This document shows positions 41,037 to 50,000 of a stretch of 64,000 nucleotides of DNA, one piece after another (the stretch's first letter is position 1; every line of letters begins with the position of its first letter). A model generated the notes under the pieces. The model searched no databases, was not told where the DNA came from, and saw only the letters and a list, made by a program, of their open reading frames with translations. The position numbers and the translations under genes are program-made. The DNA lies in NCBI GenBank assembly GCA_035606175.1, contig DATNFW010000065.1, positions 28,957 through 92,956 on the forward strand. The letters are read 5' to 3'. This DNA comes from JASHUC01 sp035606175 (GTDB lineage: Bacteria; Pseudomonadota; Gammaproteobacteria; Steroidobacterales; Steroidobacteraceae).

Positions 41037-42078
41037 GCAGAACCTCGGATACCGGCGCACTTGCGCCCGATGGAGCACTCGCGCCCACTGGAGCGCTCGC
41101 GCCCGCGCCGCCCGCGGGTGCATTCGCACGCTTCGCGGCGGTCTCATCGAGCACCGCGGCGATCATGTAGCGCGGCCGACCGCGCACCTGCTCGTAGATG
41201 CGGCCGACGTACTCGCCCATGAGGCCGATGCCGGACAGCGCGATGCCGAGGAGGAAGAACACGATCGCAAATAGCGTGAACACGCCCTGTACGTCGGGAC
41301 CGTGCACGATCCGGTCGTAGATGAGGTACGCGAATAGTGCCCCGGACAGAAGCGAGACGACGAGACCCAACATCGAGAACAGCTGCAGCGGTACGACGCT
41401 GAAGCCCGTCATCAGGTCGAAGTTGAGGCGGATCAGCTTGTAGAGGGAGTACTTGGATGTGCCCGCATGGCGCGCCTCGTGCGCGACCTCGATCTCGACG
41501 GGATCGCGCGCGTACAAATAGCCGAGCGCGGGAATGAATGTATTCATCTCCGGGGACGCATTGATCGCATCGACGATCCCCCGGGAGTACGCGCGCAGCA
41601 TGCAGCCCTGATCGGTGATGCGGATCGGCGTCGTGCGCTCGCGTATCAGATTGATCAGCCGGGACATCCAGCGCCGCCCGAGGGGGTCCCTGCGGCCGCG
41701 CCGCACGGTGCCTACGTAGTCGTGTCCGGCCCGCGCCGCCTCGAGCAGCCGCCCGATCTCCTCCGGAGGGTTCTGCAGGTCGGCATCGAGCGTCACGACC
41801 AGCTCTCCGCGTGCGTGCTCGAAACCGGCGAGGATCGCGGCATGCTGGCCGAAGTTGCGCTGGAAGAGCACCACGCGTGTCTCCCGCGGCCGCAGCTGCT
41901 GCTGCTCGCGCAGCATGGCCGCCGAGCGATCGCGGCTGCCGTCATCCACGAAGATGCACTCGTACGGCACCTCGAGACGGTCGAGCGCCCCATATAGCCT
42001 CGCGAAGAGCGCGGTCAGCGAAGCCTGCTCGTTGAACACGGGCACGACGACGCTCAGGGCGGGACGGACTCCTTCCAT
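41029..42078 (-). CDS. arnC: undecaprenyl-phosphate L-Ara4FN transferase (ArnC)
   Basis: This membrane-anchored GT2 enzyme has 349 residues. The nucleotide-sugar site includes VVVPVFNEQ, FVDDGSRD and the metal motif LDADLQNPPEEI. An ITDQGCMLRAY segment is shared with ArnC, and two C-terminal membrane helices follow (LQLFSMLGLVVSLLSG; FTLFAIVFFLLGIALSG). It attaches formylated L-Ara4N to undecaprenyl phosphate on the cytoplasmic face. It is the first gene of the arn operon. The C-terminus has an Ala/Ser/Pro tail made from 18-base tandem repeats. No ugd gene for making UDP-GlcA is in the window. Confidence 0.92.
   Translation of the reverse strand: MEGVRPALSVVVPVFNEQASLTALFARLYGALDRLEVPYECIFVDDGSRDRSAAMLREQQQLRPRETRVVLFQRNFGQHAAILAGFEHARGELVVTLDADLQNPPEEIGRLLEAARAGHDYVGTVRRGRRDPLGRRWMSRLINLIRERTTPIRITDQGCMLRAYSRGIVDAINASPEMNTFIPALGYLYARDPVEIEVAHEARHAGTSKYSLYKLIRLNFDLMTGFSVVPLQLFSMLGLVVSLLSGALFAYLIYDRIVHGPDVQGVFTLFAIVFFLLGIALSGIGLMGEYVGRIYEQVRGRPRYMIAAVLDETAAKRANAPAGGAGASAPVGASAPSGASAPVSEVLRV
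41054..41107 (-). repeat. three tandem 18-bp units in the arnC 3' end
   Basis: Units start at 41054, 41072 and 41090 and read ggcgcacttgcgcccgat, ggagcactcgcgcccact and ggagcgctcgcgcccgcg. They encode the repeated hexapeptide Gly-Ala-Ser-Ala-Pro-Val/Ser at the cytoplasmic tail of ArnC. Copy-number change would keep the frame. Confidence 0.8.
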
Positions 42079-42135
42079 GGGGGGCGGATTCTACAGGCAT
42101 TGACGGGCGCCCGCCGCGAGCGGAATCTCAAGCCC

Positions 42136-42615
42136 ATGCGGACGCGTGAGCATCACCTCGAGCTCGCCCGACTAGCCGATGCACCGGTCATCGCCGCGAT
42201 GTCATCGCGGCTCATCGAGGCGGGACTCACGCCGTCCTGGCCGGCCGAGCGCGTGGCGCGCCACATTCGCAACGCCGACAGCGTCGTGCTCACCGCGCGG
42301 CACTCCGGCCGCATTCTCGGCTTCGCCATCATGCAGTACGGCGATGCCGCGGCACATCTCAATCTACTGGCGGTAGAGACGACGAGCCAGCGGCACGGCA
42401 TCGGCCGCGCCCTGCTCGGCTGGCTCGAGCAGACCGCCATCGTCGCGGGCACATTCGTGGTCCAGCTCGAGCTGCGCGCCTCGAACGCCGCGGCGCGCGC
42501 GTTCTACGAGTCGAAGGGGTATCGCGAGACCGGTCGGGTCACCGGCTACTATCAGCGCCGGGAGGATGCGATCCAGATGGGGCGCAACCTCGCCGTGCAG
42601 GCTGCGCAGACGTAG
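42136..42615 (+). CDS. GNAT-family N-acetyltransferase
   Basis: The 159-residue protein has the GNAT fold with the acetyl-CoA pyrophosphate loop SQRHGIGRALLGWL and the C-terminal family segment LELRASNAAARAFYESKGY. It resembles RimI-like enzymes that acetylate protein N-termini or small amines. The ATG at 42136 is used; a TTG at 42100 would lengthen it by 12 residues. It is divergent from arnC with 57 bases between the starts. The substrate is unknown. Confidence 0.82.
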   Translation: MRTREHHLELARLADAPVIAAMSSRLIEAGLTPSWPAERVARHIRNADSVVLTARHSGRILGFAIMQYGDAAAHLNLLAVETTSQRHGIGRALLGWLEQTAIVAGTFVVQLELRASNAAARAFYESKGYRETGRVTGYYQRREDAIQMGRNLAVQAAQT

Positions 42616-42633
42616 CGGACACGCGTACCCTCG

Positions 42634-43221
42634 CTATCCGGCGGCATTGCTTACCGGAAGCGAGCGCAGGGCGAGCGCCGTCATGATCTGCGCCCCGCCG
42701 ACGAAGATCAGGTCGATGCCGATGAACAGGCCGATCACCCACAAGCCGCTTCCGGGCCAGTGTGCCCAGATCAGAATGCCGAGGATCAGCGTCACGATAC
42801 CGTTGAGAAGGCCCAAACCCCAGCCGGGCACGCGCGCGCTCCACGCCATCGCGATACGGAACACCCCGGCGACGATGAAGTAGATTGCGAGCAGGAGCGT
42901 GATGAATACCACCCCAGCCACGGGTCTGCGCAAGAGCATCACGCCGACGACGATCGCGAGCACCGTGTTGACGAGGTGCAGGAACAAGTGCCCGTTGCCT
43001 CGGTGTCTCACCGTCTGCACGCCCTCGATGATGCCCGCGATCACGAGAATCCATCCGAATACGAGCATCGAGACGACGCTGGCGGTGACCGAATCCACGA
43101 GCGCGATGATGCCTAGGATGGTGAGCAGGATGCCAAGTGCGAGCAGCCACCCCCAGTGTTTGCGCAGCTCCGATGCGAGGGATGGGAACATGTTTGCCGG
43201 TAAGCCACCGGTGCCGTTCAT
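42634..43221 (-). CDS. HdeD-family (DUF308) membrane protein
   Basis: This 195-residue protein has six membrane helices in three pairs. The HdeD/DUF308 pattern is clear: WGWLLALGILLTILGIIALVD at the start, GWILVIAGIIEGVQTVR, LLAIYFIVAGVFRIAMAW, and a last pair with GIDLIFVGGAQIM. HdeD in E. coli supports acid resistance at high cell density, but most homologues have no tested role. It is convergent with the GNAT gene and follows a dehydrogenase gene by nine bases on the same strand. Confidence 0.85.
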   Translation of the reverse strand: MNGTGGLPANMFPSLASELRKHWGWLLALGILLTILGIIALVDSVTASVVSMLVFGWILVIAGIIEGVQTVRHRGNGHLFLHLVNTVLAIVVGVMLLRRPVAGVVFITLLLAIYFIVAGVFRIAMAWSARVPGWGLGLLNGIVTLILGILIWAHWPGSGLWVIGLFIGIDLIFVGGAQIMTALALRSLPVSNAAG

Positions 43222-43230
43222 GGCGCTGAC

Positions 43231-44166
43231 CTACCGGTCGCGATCCCAGGCGCGGATCGCCTCCGTGTTGTCGCTGTTGTAGCCGAGCGCATCGCGGGCT
43301 TCGGCCCAACGCTCCGCCACGAGCCGCATGACGGGCGCATCGAGCTGCATAGCCGCGGCGAGATCGGCGGCGATCTTCACGTCCTTCGCGAGCAGTCCAA
43401 GCGCAAATCCGCTCGAGTGCCGCCCCTCGATGACTTGCTCCTTCATCACGAGCTCGGTCACCCAGCTGCGTCCGCTCGAGACGTTGAGCACATCGATCAT
43501 CGTCGTCGGGTCGAGGCCGAAGCGCTTGCCGGCGAGCAGCACCTCGCATGCAGCCGCAAATCCGGTGCCCGCGAGGAAGTTGTTAAGGCCCTTCATCGCA
43601 TGACCCGCGCCGAGCGGACCGACCTCGAACAACCGCTCTCCCATTGCAAGAAAAATGGGGCGTGCGCGCTCGATCGCCGCCCGATCGAGACTTCCGATCA
43701 TGATGGCGAGCGTTCCGGTATGCGCGCGCGGAACAGCGCCCGAGACCGGCGCATCCATGAACACGAGCCCGCGCGACTCGAGCTCGCGTCCGAGGGAGCG
43801 CGTACCGACGGGGTCGGATGAGCTCATGTCGATGACTAGCGTCCCGCGGCGCAAGTGCGCGGCAATGCCGCCGCCGCCATCCTCCTCCAGCAACGCCTTC
43901 CGCACGTCGGCCCCGGTCGGCAGCATGGTGATGAGGGCCTCGACGGCGGCGAGATCGCGCGGAGCTGCGGCGGCCGTGCAGCCGGCCCCGTGCTCCTTGG
44001 CGAAATGCACCGCCCGGCTCGGGTCCTTGTCGTACGCGCTGACCGCGAAGCCCTTGCGCGCGAGATTGCCGGCCATGGGGTAGCCCATGTTGCCTATCCC
44101 GACGAAGCCGACGCGCTTCACGGCCGTGCTCGTCGCAGCCGGGCCCGTCGCCGCTGGGCTCGTCAC
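43231..44166 (-). CDS. 3-hydroxyisobutyrate dehydrogenase-like NAD-binding protein
   Basis: The 311-residue beta-hydroxyacid dehydrogenase has the N-terminal GFVGIGNMGYPMAGNLARKG, the substrate-binding DAPVSGAVPRAHTGTLAIM and the catalytic lysine in GAGHAMKGLNNFLAGTG. These enzymes oxidise 3-hydroxyisobutyrate or reduce tartronate semialdehyde or related compounds. Its start overlaps the aldehyde dehydrogenase stop as ATGA, so the product pair is probably hydroxyacid/aldehyde linked. An Ala-rich 16-residue extension precedes the Rossmann fold. Confidence 0.88.
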   Translation of the reverse strand: MTSPAATGPAATSTAVKRVGFVGIGNMGYPMAGNLARKGFAVSAYDKDPSRAVHFAKEHGAGCTAAAAPRDLAAVEALITMLPTGADVRKALLEEDGGGGIAAHLRRGTLVIDMSSSDPVGTRSLGRELESRGLVFMDAPVSGAVPRAHTGTLAIMIGSLDRAAIERARPIFLAMGERLFEVGPLGAGHAMKGLNNFLAGTGFAAACEVLLAGKRFGLDPTTMIDVLNVSSGRSWVTELVMKEQVIEGRHSSGFALGLLAKDVKIAADLAAAMQLDAPVMRLVAERWAEARDALGYNSDNTEAIRAWDRDR

Positions 44167-45656
44167 AACGACAGTCCGATGGCCTTGGTCTCCGTCAGGC
44201 TCTCGACGCCTTCGCGCCCGCGCTCGCGGCCCCAGCCGGATTGCTTGTAGCCGCCGAACGGCACGGCCGGATCGAGCCCGACACCTCCGTTCACCTGAAT
44301 GGTGCCGGCTTTGATCCGCCGCGCGAGCTTGTGCACGAGGCTCACGTCGCGGCTCCAGATGTACGCTGAAAGTCCGTAAGTCGTGTCGTTCGCGACCTTC
44401 GCGATACGGTCCAGATCCTCATCGTCGATCGGCATCGCGCAGATGACCGGCCCGAAGATCTCCTCGCGCATGACGCGCATGTTGCGGTTGGTCTCCGCGA
44501 GCACCGTCGGCTCGAGGAAAAAACCTTCGCCGGGCTTGCGCGTGCCGCCGACGACGACCTGCGCACCGTCGGATTTGCCGGAAGCGATGTAGCCCGTGAC
44601 TCGCTCGAGCTGCTTCTGCGAAATGAGCGGCCCCATTTGAGTCTCGGGCTCGAGGCCGGGACCGACCTTGAGCGCCTTCGCCATTCCAGACACTCCCTCG
44701 ACGACGCGGTCGAAGACTTGTCTGTGCACGTAGAGCCGCGAGCCGGCCACGCAGATCTGGCCGGCATTGGCGAACACGGCCATCGCCGCGCCGGGAATCG
44801 CCCGCTCGAGGTCGGCATCCGGAAAGATGAACGTCGGGGATTTGCCACCGAGCTCGAGCGTCACGCGCTTCAGCGTCGCCGCCGCGGCCTGCACGATCCA
44901 CTTGCCCGTCGCAGTCGAGCCGGTGAACGCGATCTTGTCGACATCCGGATGCTCGACGAGTGCCTTGCCCGCCGGATCGCCATAGCCGGTCACGATGTTG
45001 ATAACGCCCGGTGGAACCCCCGCTTCCTGGACGAGCCGCCCGAGCAGAATGGCCCCGAGCGGGGTGAGTTCCGCCGGCTTCAGCACTAGCGTGCAGCCGG
45101 CCGCCATCGCCTGCCCGACCTTGTCCGCCTCCATGGCGAACGGGAAATTCCAGGGCGTAATGGCTCCGACGACGCCGACGGGCTCCTTGAGCGTATACGC
45201 GAATTTGCCCGGCTCCGCGCACGTCGGCACGGCGCCGTCGATCTTCCCGCACCAGCCGGCGAGATAGCGGAGATTTCGCGCGGTGCCGAACGCGCCTGCA
45301 AACTTGGCCATCGCCATCGGCATGCCGTTGTCGAGACTCAGGACATACGCGATCTCGTCGGCGGCAGCCTCGACGGCGTCGGCCAGCTTCCAGATGAGCC
45401 GCGCGCGATCGACCGGCGGCATGCTCGGCCACGGTCCGCTCTCGAATGCCGCACGCGCGGCGCGCACCGCGCGGTCGATGTCGGGCGCACCTCCCGCGGC
45501 GGCCTTCGCGAAGGCCTTTCCAGTTGCGGGATTCACCACATCTATCGTGCCTCCCGATTCGGCATCGACCCACTCGTTGTTGATGAATAACTTGTGGCGC
45601 TGCGCGAGAAATCCTGCAGTGCGTGCTTGAAGCTCGGGCTTGACGACGGCGTTCAT
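44163..45656 (-). CDS. NAD-dependent aldehyde dehydrogenase
   Basis: This 497-residue ALDH has the glutamate general base in TLELGGKSPTFIF, the nucleophilic cysteine in NAGQICVAGSRLYV, the oxyanion asparagine in TPWNFPF, and the C-terminal GGYKQSGWGRERG. It fits the betaine/phenylacetaldehyde-type group rather than CoA-acylating MmsA. It is co-transcribed with the hydroxyisobutyrate-dehydrogenase-like gene and follows a DUF6152 gene pair. The natural aldehyde is not readable. Confidence 0.92.
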   Translation of the reverse strand: MNAVVKPELQARTAGFLAQRHKLFINNEWVDAESGGTIDVVNPATGKAFAKAAAGGAPDIDRAVRAARAAFESGPWPSMPPVDRARLIWKLADAVEAAADEIAYVLSLDNGMPMAMAKFAGAFGTARNLRYLAGWCGKIDGAVPTCAEPGKFAYTLKEPVGVVGAITPWNFPFAMEADKVGQAMAAGCTLVLKPAELTPLGAILLGRLVQEAGVPPGVINIVTGYGDPAGKALVEHPDVDKIAFTGSTATGKWIVQAAAATLKRVTLELGGKSPTFIFPDADLERAIPGAAMAVFANAGQICVAGSRLYVHRQVFDRVVEGVSGMAKALKVGPGLEPETQMGPLISQKQLERVTGYIASGKSDGAQVVVGGTRKPGEGFFLEPTVLAETNRNMRVMREEIFGPVICAMPIDDEDLDRIAKVANDTTYGLSAYIWSRDVSLVHKLARRIKAGTIQVNGGVGLDPAVPFGGYKQSGWGRERGREGVESLTETKAIGLSL

Positions 45657-45693
45657 GTGAGTGCTCCTCGAAGTCGGGTCGTCGCGGAAGGGT

Positions 45694-46521
45694 TCACTGC
45701 GACAGGTCGTGCAGACGGACGTGCGTGATGCCGTTGTCGTCGATGTACTCGTGGTTGTTCTCGCACACGTATTCCTGCAGCTGGTAGCCCTTCATGCGCT
45801 TGTACGCGAAGCTGAAGTGCCACGGTTTCTCGAGCGTCACCGGATCGGAGACGGTGATGTCATCGTGCAGGATGTCGGGCGCGACGAGGTGGAAGCGCTC
45901 GGTGATGCGCATCTTGTCGCTGTGCGGCATCTCCTCGTGTCCGAGCACCGAGTCCTTGACGCCGATCGTGTCGACGACGAGCGTGTCCCCTTCCCAGCGC
46001 CCGACCGAATGTCCGTAATAGCCGGGCGGCACATCGCCCAATTTCTTCTGCGGCTCATTCAGATAGATGTAGCGCACCTGGCTGAACGCCTCGGCGATGA
46101 TCGTGACCTGCCCGGGGGTTTGCAGGATCTCGAGCGGATAGATGGCCGACATCATCTCGGGCATGCCGTACGGCAGGCAGTCGACGCCGGGGGCGGCGAT
46201 CGGTTTGCCCGCCGCGTCCGAGGCCTCCTCTGCCTTGGTGCGCGTGTTGTAGCGCTTGGCATAGGCCGGCCGCAGCATCAACTTCCCCTCGGGCGGGGCG
46301 GCATAGCGCGGATCGACGCCGGGGCGCGAGATGAAGCCGTAGCGTTGCCATGCGCCGGTGAGATCGACGGGCTGTCGCGCCCAGGATGCCGCCGGGCCCT
46401 CGTGCGAGCTCGATGGGTCGGCCTGCGAGGCACGAGCCGGACTCGCGCCCGAGACCGAGACGAGCGGCAGAGTCGCGGCGGCGATCAGCGCTGCCGCCGG
46501 CAGATGCAAAGCGAACCTCAT
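45694..46521 (-). CDS. secreted hypothetical protein, partner of the DUF6152 gene
   Basis: I recognise no named fold. The 275 residues include a signal peptide (LHLPAAALIAAATLPLVSVSG), then a beta-rich domain with conserved-looking segments DLTGAWQRYGF, DCLPYGMPEMMSAIYPLEILQ, QVRYIYLNE, GHSVGRWEGDTLVVDT and VRLHDLSQ. Proteins with this 'GRWEGDTLVVDT' pattern commonly sit next to DUF6152 genes, as here (30 bases apart). A periplasmic binding or carrier role is possible but only inferred. Confidence 0.7.
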   Translation of the reverse strand: MRFALHLPAAALIAAATLPLVSVSGASPARASQADPSSSHEGPAASWARQPVDLTGAWQRYGFISRPGVDPRYAAPPEGKLMLRPAYAKRYNTRTKAEEASDAAGKPIAAPGVDCLPYGMPEMMSAIYPLEILQTPGQVTIIAEAFSQVRYIYLNEPQKKLGDVPPGYYGHSVGRWEGDTLVVDTIGVKDSVLGHEEMPHSDKMRITERFHLVAPDILHDDITVSDPVTLEKPWHFSFAYKRMKGYQLQEYVCENNHEYIDDNGITHVRLHDLSQ

Positions 46522-46551
46522 AGCGGGCGGCTCCTCGTACTCGACTAGTTC

Positions 46552-47031
46552 TTACTCGACCTGCTGCTGCCGCCCGCGGGGAAAGACTCCGCCCGGCGGG
46601 TTGCCATCTCCGAGCGTGCGTCCGTCGGCGAAGGTCGCCTTCTCGAGCATGCCACCGAGTTGGCCGGTCTTGAAAGGATTGAGGAGCAGCGTCACCTTGT
46701 CGCCCTGCTTGATGTCGTTCCACTTCCAGCCGACGCGTGTGAGCACGTTCGGGCTCGCGCACTCGACTGTGTAATGCTTGACGGTTCCGGCGTCCGGGAC
46801 ATCGAGATAGACGTAGACGTGGGGATTCGTCCAGTCGAATTTGGTGACTGTGCCCGTCACCGTGACGCGATGAACATGATCGAAGAGTGCAAACGAGTGA
46901 TGGGCCGAAGCGGCTCCGGCAATTCCGAGCCCGATCGTGAACGTCCCGAGGACTGCGATCCAGGCTCTTCGGACGCTCCGGCGCTCCGAAGAGCACTCGC
47001 CGGCGATGCGGCGCTCTGTGGCGGTCATCAT
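46552..47031 (-). CDS. DUF6152-family exported protein
   Basis: The 159-residue protein has a signal region (RRAWIAVLGTFTIGLGIAGAA), cleaved probably before HHSFALFD, then a small beta-barrel-like domain. The DUF6152 signature is clear: AHHSF at the mature N-terminus, VTGTVTKFDWTNPHVYVYLDV, and a WNDIKQGDKVTLLLNPFKTG region. No biochemical function is known to me. The RRSVRR before the hydrophobic stretch is reminiscent of a Tat motif, though not a good match. It is the first gene of a minus-strand group with the secreted partner and the aldehyde dehydrogenase pair. Confidence 0.78.
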   Translation of the reverse strand: MMTATERRIAGECSSERRSVRRAWIAVLGTFTIGLGIAGAASAHHSFALFDHVHRVTVTGTVTKFDWTNPHVYVYLDVPDAGTVKHYTVECASPNVLTRVGWKWNDIKQGDKVTLLLNPFKTGQLGGMLEKATFADGRTLGDGNPPGGVFPRGRQQQVE

Positions 47032-47090
47032 CGAAAATTCCCCTCGATCTGGCGGGGCGCAGGCGCGCGCGCCCGCGCGTTCGATCTGTT

Positions 47091-50000
47091 ATGACACGAC
47101 CCGACCCGGGGGGCAATGCCCCGGCGGCCGCCCTGCGGCCGATCCGCTTCGACCCCGGCCTTCCCATCACGGCGCACCGCGAGGAAATCCTCGAGGCGCT
47201 CGCGCGCGACCCCGTCGTGATCGTCTGCGGCGCGACCGGCTCCGGTAAATCGACTCAGCTGCCCAAGCTCTGCCTCGAGGCGGGCCGCGGCAACGGCCGG
47301 ATGATCGGACACACTCAGCCGCGGCGTATCGCGGCGCGCGCCCTCGCCAGCCGACTCGCCGTGGAGATCGGCACGACGGTCGGCGGTGGCGTCGGGTTTC
47401 AGGTGCGCTTCGACGACCGCACCGGCCCGGATTGCCGCATCAAAGTCATGACGGACGGCATCCTGCTTCGCGAATTGGCGGCGGACCCGGACCTGCACCG
47501 CTACGACACGCTCATCCTCGATGAGGTGCACGAGCGCAGCCTCAACATCGATCTGCTCCTCGGCGTCGTGAAGGGCCTCGTGCCGCGCCGGCCGGACCTC
47601 AGAGTCGTGATCACCTCAGCGACGCTCGATCCGGGAAAGCTCGCGCACTTCTTCGACGATGCCCCTGTGATCGAGGTCTCCGGGCGGAGCTTCCCAGTCG
47701 AGGTCCGCTATCGCCCGCTCGGCGGCGAGGACGAGGATGCGGCGGAGCTCTCGCTGCCGGAGGGAATCGTCGCGGCAGTGCGCGAGCTCGCGCAGGCACC
47801 CACGGTCGCGCGCGGCGACGTGCTCGCGTTCCTGCCGGGCGAGAAGCACATCCGCGAAGCGGCCGAAGCGCTGCGGCATGCGCAGCTCGCGGATATCGAG
47901 GTCCTGCCGCTTTTCGCGAGGTTGAGCGCAGCCGAGCAGGCGCGGCTTTTCGAGCCGCATGCGCGACGCCGGATCGTGCTGGCGACGAATGTGGCGGAGA
48001 CATCGCTCACCGTACCCGGCATCCGCGCCGTGATCGACTCAGGACTCGCACGCATCAGCCGCTACAACGTGCGGGCAAAAGTGCAGCGGCTGGCGGTGGA
48101 GCGCATTTCGCGGGCGAGCGCGGACCAGCGCAAGGGGCGCTGCGGCCGTGAAGCTCCTGGCATTTGCATCCGGCTGTACTCCGAGGAGGATTTCGGCACT
48201 CGCGAGGCGTTCACCCCGCCTGAGATCCTGCGCACACACCTGGCCGGCGTCATTCTCAACATGGCGGCCTCGGGTCTCGGAGATCCGGAGGAGTTCCCCT
48301 TTCTCGATCCGCCCGACACGCGGCTCGTCAACGACGGCGTGCGCATGCTCCAGGAGCTCGGCGCGATGGAGGAGGATCGCCGTATCACGCGCACGGGGCG
48401 ACAGCTCGCCGCGCTCCCCTGCGATCCTCGCCTCGGCCGCATGCTCATCGCCGCGGTCGAGCGGCACGCGCTCGCCGAAGTCCTGATCATCGCGGCGTTC
48501 CTCGCCATTAAGGACCCGCGCGAGCGCCCGGCGGGCGCCGAGGCGCAAGCCGATGAGCGCCACGCGGCCGTTGCCGACCGGCGCTCGGATTTCCTGACGG
48601 TGCTCAATATCTGGAGAGCCTACGCGGAGCGAGCCGCGGCGCTCTCGCGCAGCGAGCTTCGCAAATGGTGTCGCGAGCAGTTCCTCTCGTTCGTACGCAT
48701 GCGCGAATGGCAGGACCTGCGCGCGCAGCTTACCGATGCGGTGCACGAGATCGGCCTGGCGCGCCGAAGCGGCGCGACGCGTCGTAGCAACCTCCCGCGT
48801 CGGAGCGACCACGGACACCGTAGCGGCCGCGCGAACGGGGGCGGGGCTCGCTACGCCGACATTCATCGGGCGATTCTCGCCGGGCTTCTCGGCTCGATCG
48901 GCAACCTGCGCGAGCGGCGCGAATACCAGGGCGCGCGCGGCACGCGGTTCGTCATCGCGCCGGGAAGCCCGCTGGCGAAGAAGCCCCCGAGGTGGATCGT
49001 CGCGGCGAGCCTCACGGAAACCGCGCGTCTCTACGCCCGCATGGTCGCTGCGGTCGAGCCCGGCTGGATCCAGGCAGTCGCCGCCCACCTCGTACGCCGC
49101 AGCTTCTCGGCGCCGCACTGGTCGAAGAATACGGTCGTCGCATACGAGTCGGTGACGCTCTACGGGCTGACGCTAGTCTCGCAGCGCCGCGTCGACTACG
49201 GACCGATTGCGCCCGACGAGGCGCACGCGATCTTCATTCGCGAAGGACTCGTCGCGGGCGGCGCCGAGATCGATGCGCGCTTTTTGCGGGAGAACCGGCG
49301 CATGCGCTCCGCTCTCGAGCGCCTGGAGGCCAAATGTCGCCGCCGCGACATCGTCGCCGCCGAGGAAGCGGAGGTGAGGTTCTATTCCGAGCGTATTCCG
49401 CGCCAGGTGAGCTCGATGGCAGCCTTCGAGCGCTGGCTGACCGATGCCGAGCGGCGCGACCCGCACGTACTCGAGATGTCCGCCGCCGATCTTCTGTTGC
49501 GCGAGGCGCCAGAGGCGGGTTCGAGCCGATTTCCGGACACTCTCGAGCTGGCCGGAAGCCGGCTCCCCCTCGAGTATGTCTTCGAGCCCGGCGCGGCGAA
49601 CGACGGCGTCACGCTCGACGTGCCGGAACGCGTGGTCCGTGAGCTCGATGAAGGCCGCCTCGCCTGGCTGGTGCCCGGCATGCGTGAGGAGAAGATCGCA
49701 GCGCTGCTGCGCGCGCTGCCGAAAGCCGTACGCAAACAGCTCGTGCCGGTGCCCGATCACGCGCGCCGTGCGCTCGAGGAGCTCGATGAGCTCGAGGCGG
49801 AACACGCGGCCGGCGCGCGCTCGCCCGCGAGTCTCCCGGGCGCCGATTTTTTTGAATGGATGGCGCAGTGGATCACTCGCCGGGCGGGCACTAGCATATC
49901 GGCGGCAGAGCTCGCCTCATTGCCGTTGCCCGATCACCTGAGAGTCAATATCCGCGTGTTCGCTGTGCCGGAACGCGGCGCAAGCCTCGTCCCCGAGCAC

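Noticed and set aside
48039..49118. Minus-strand open frame inside hrpA
   Set aside because: hrpA is continuous with all helicase motifs; the frame is a shadow.
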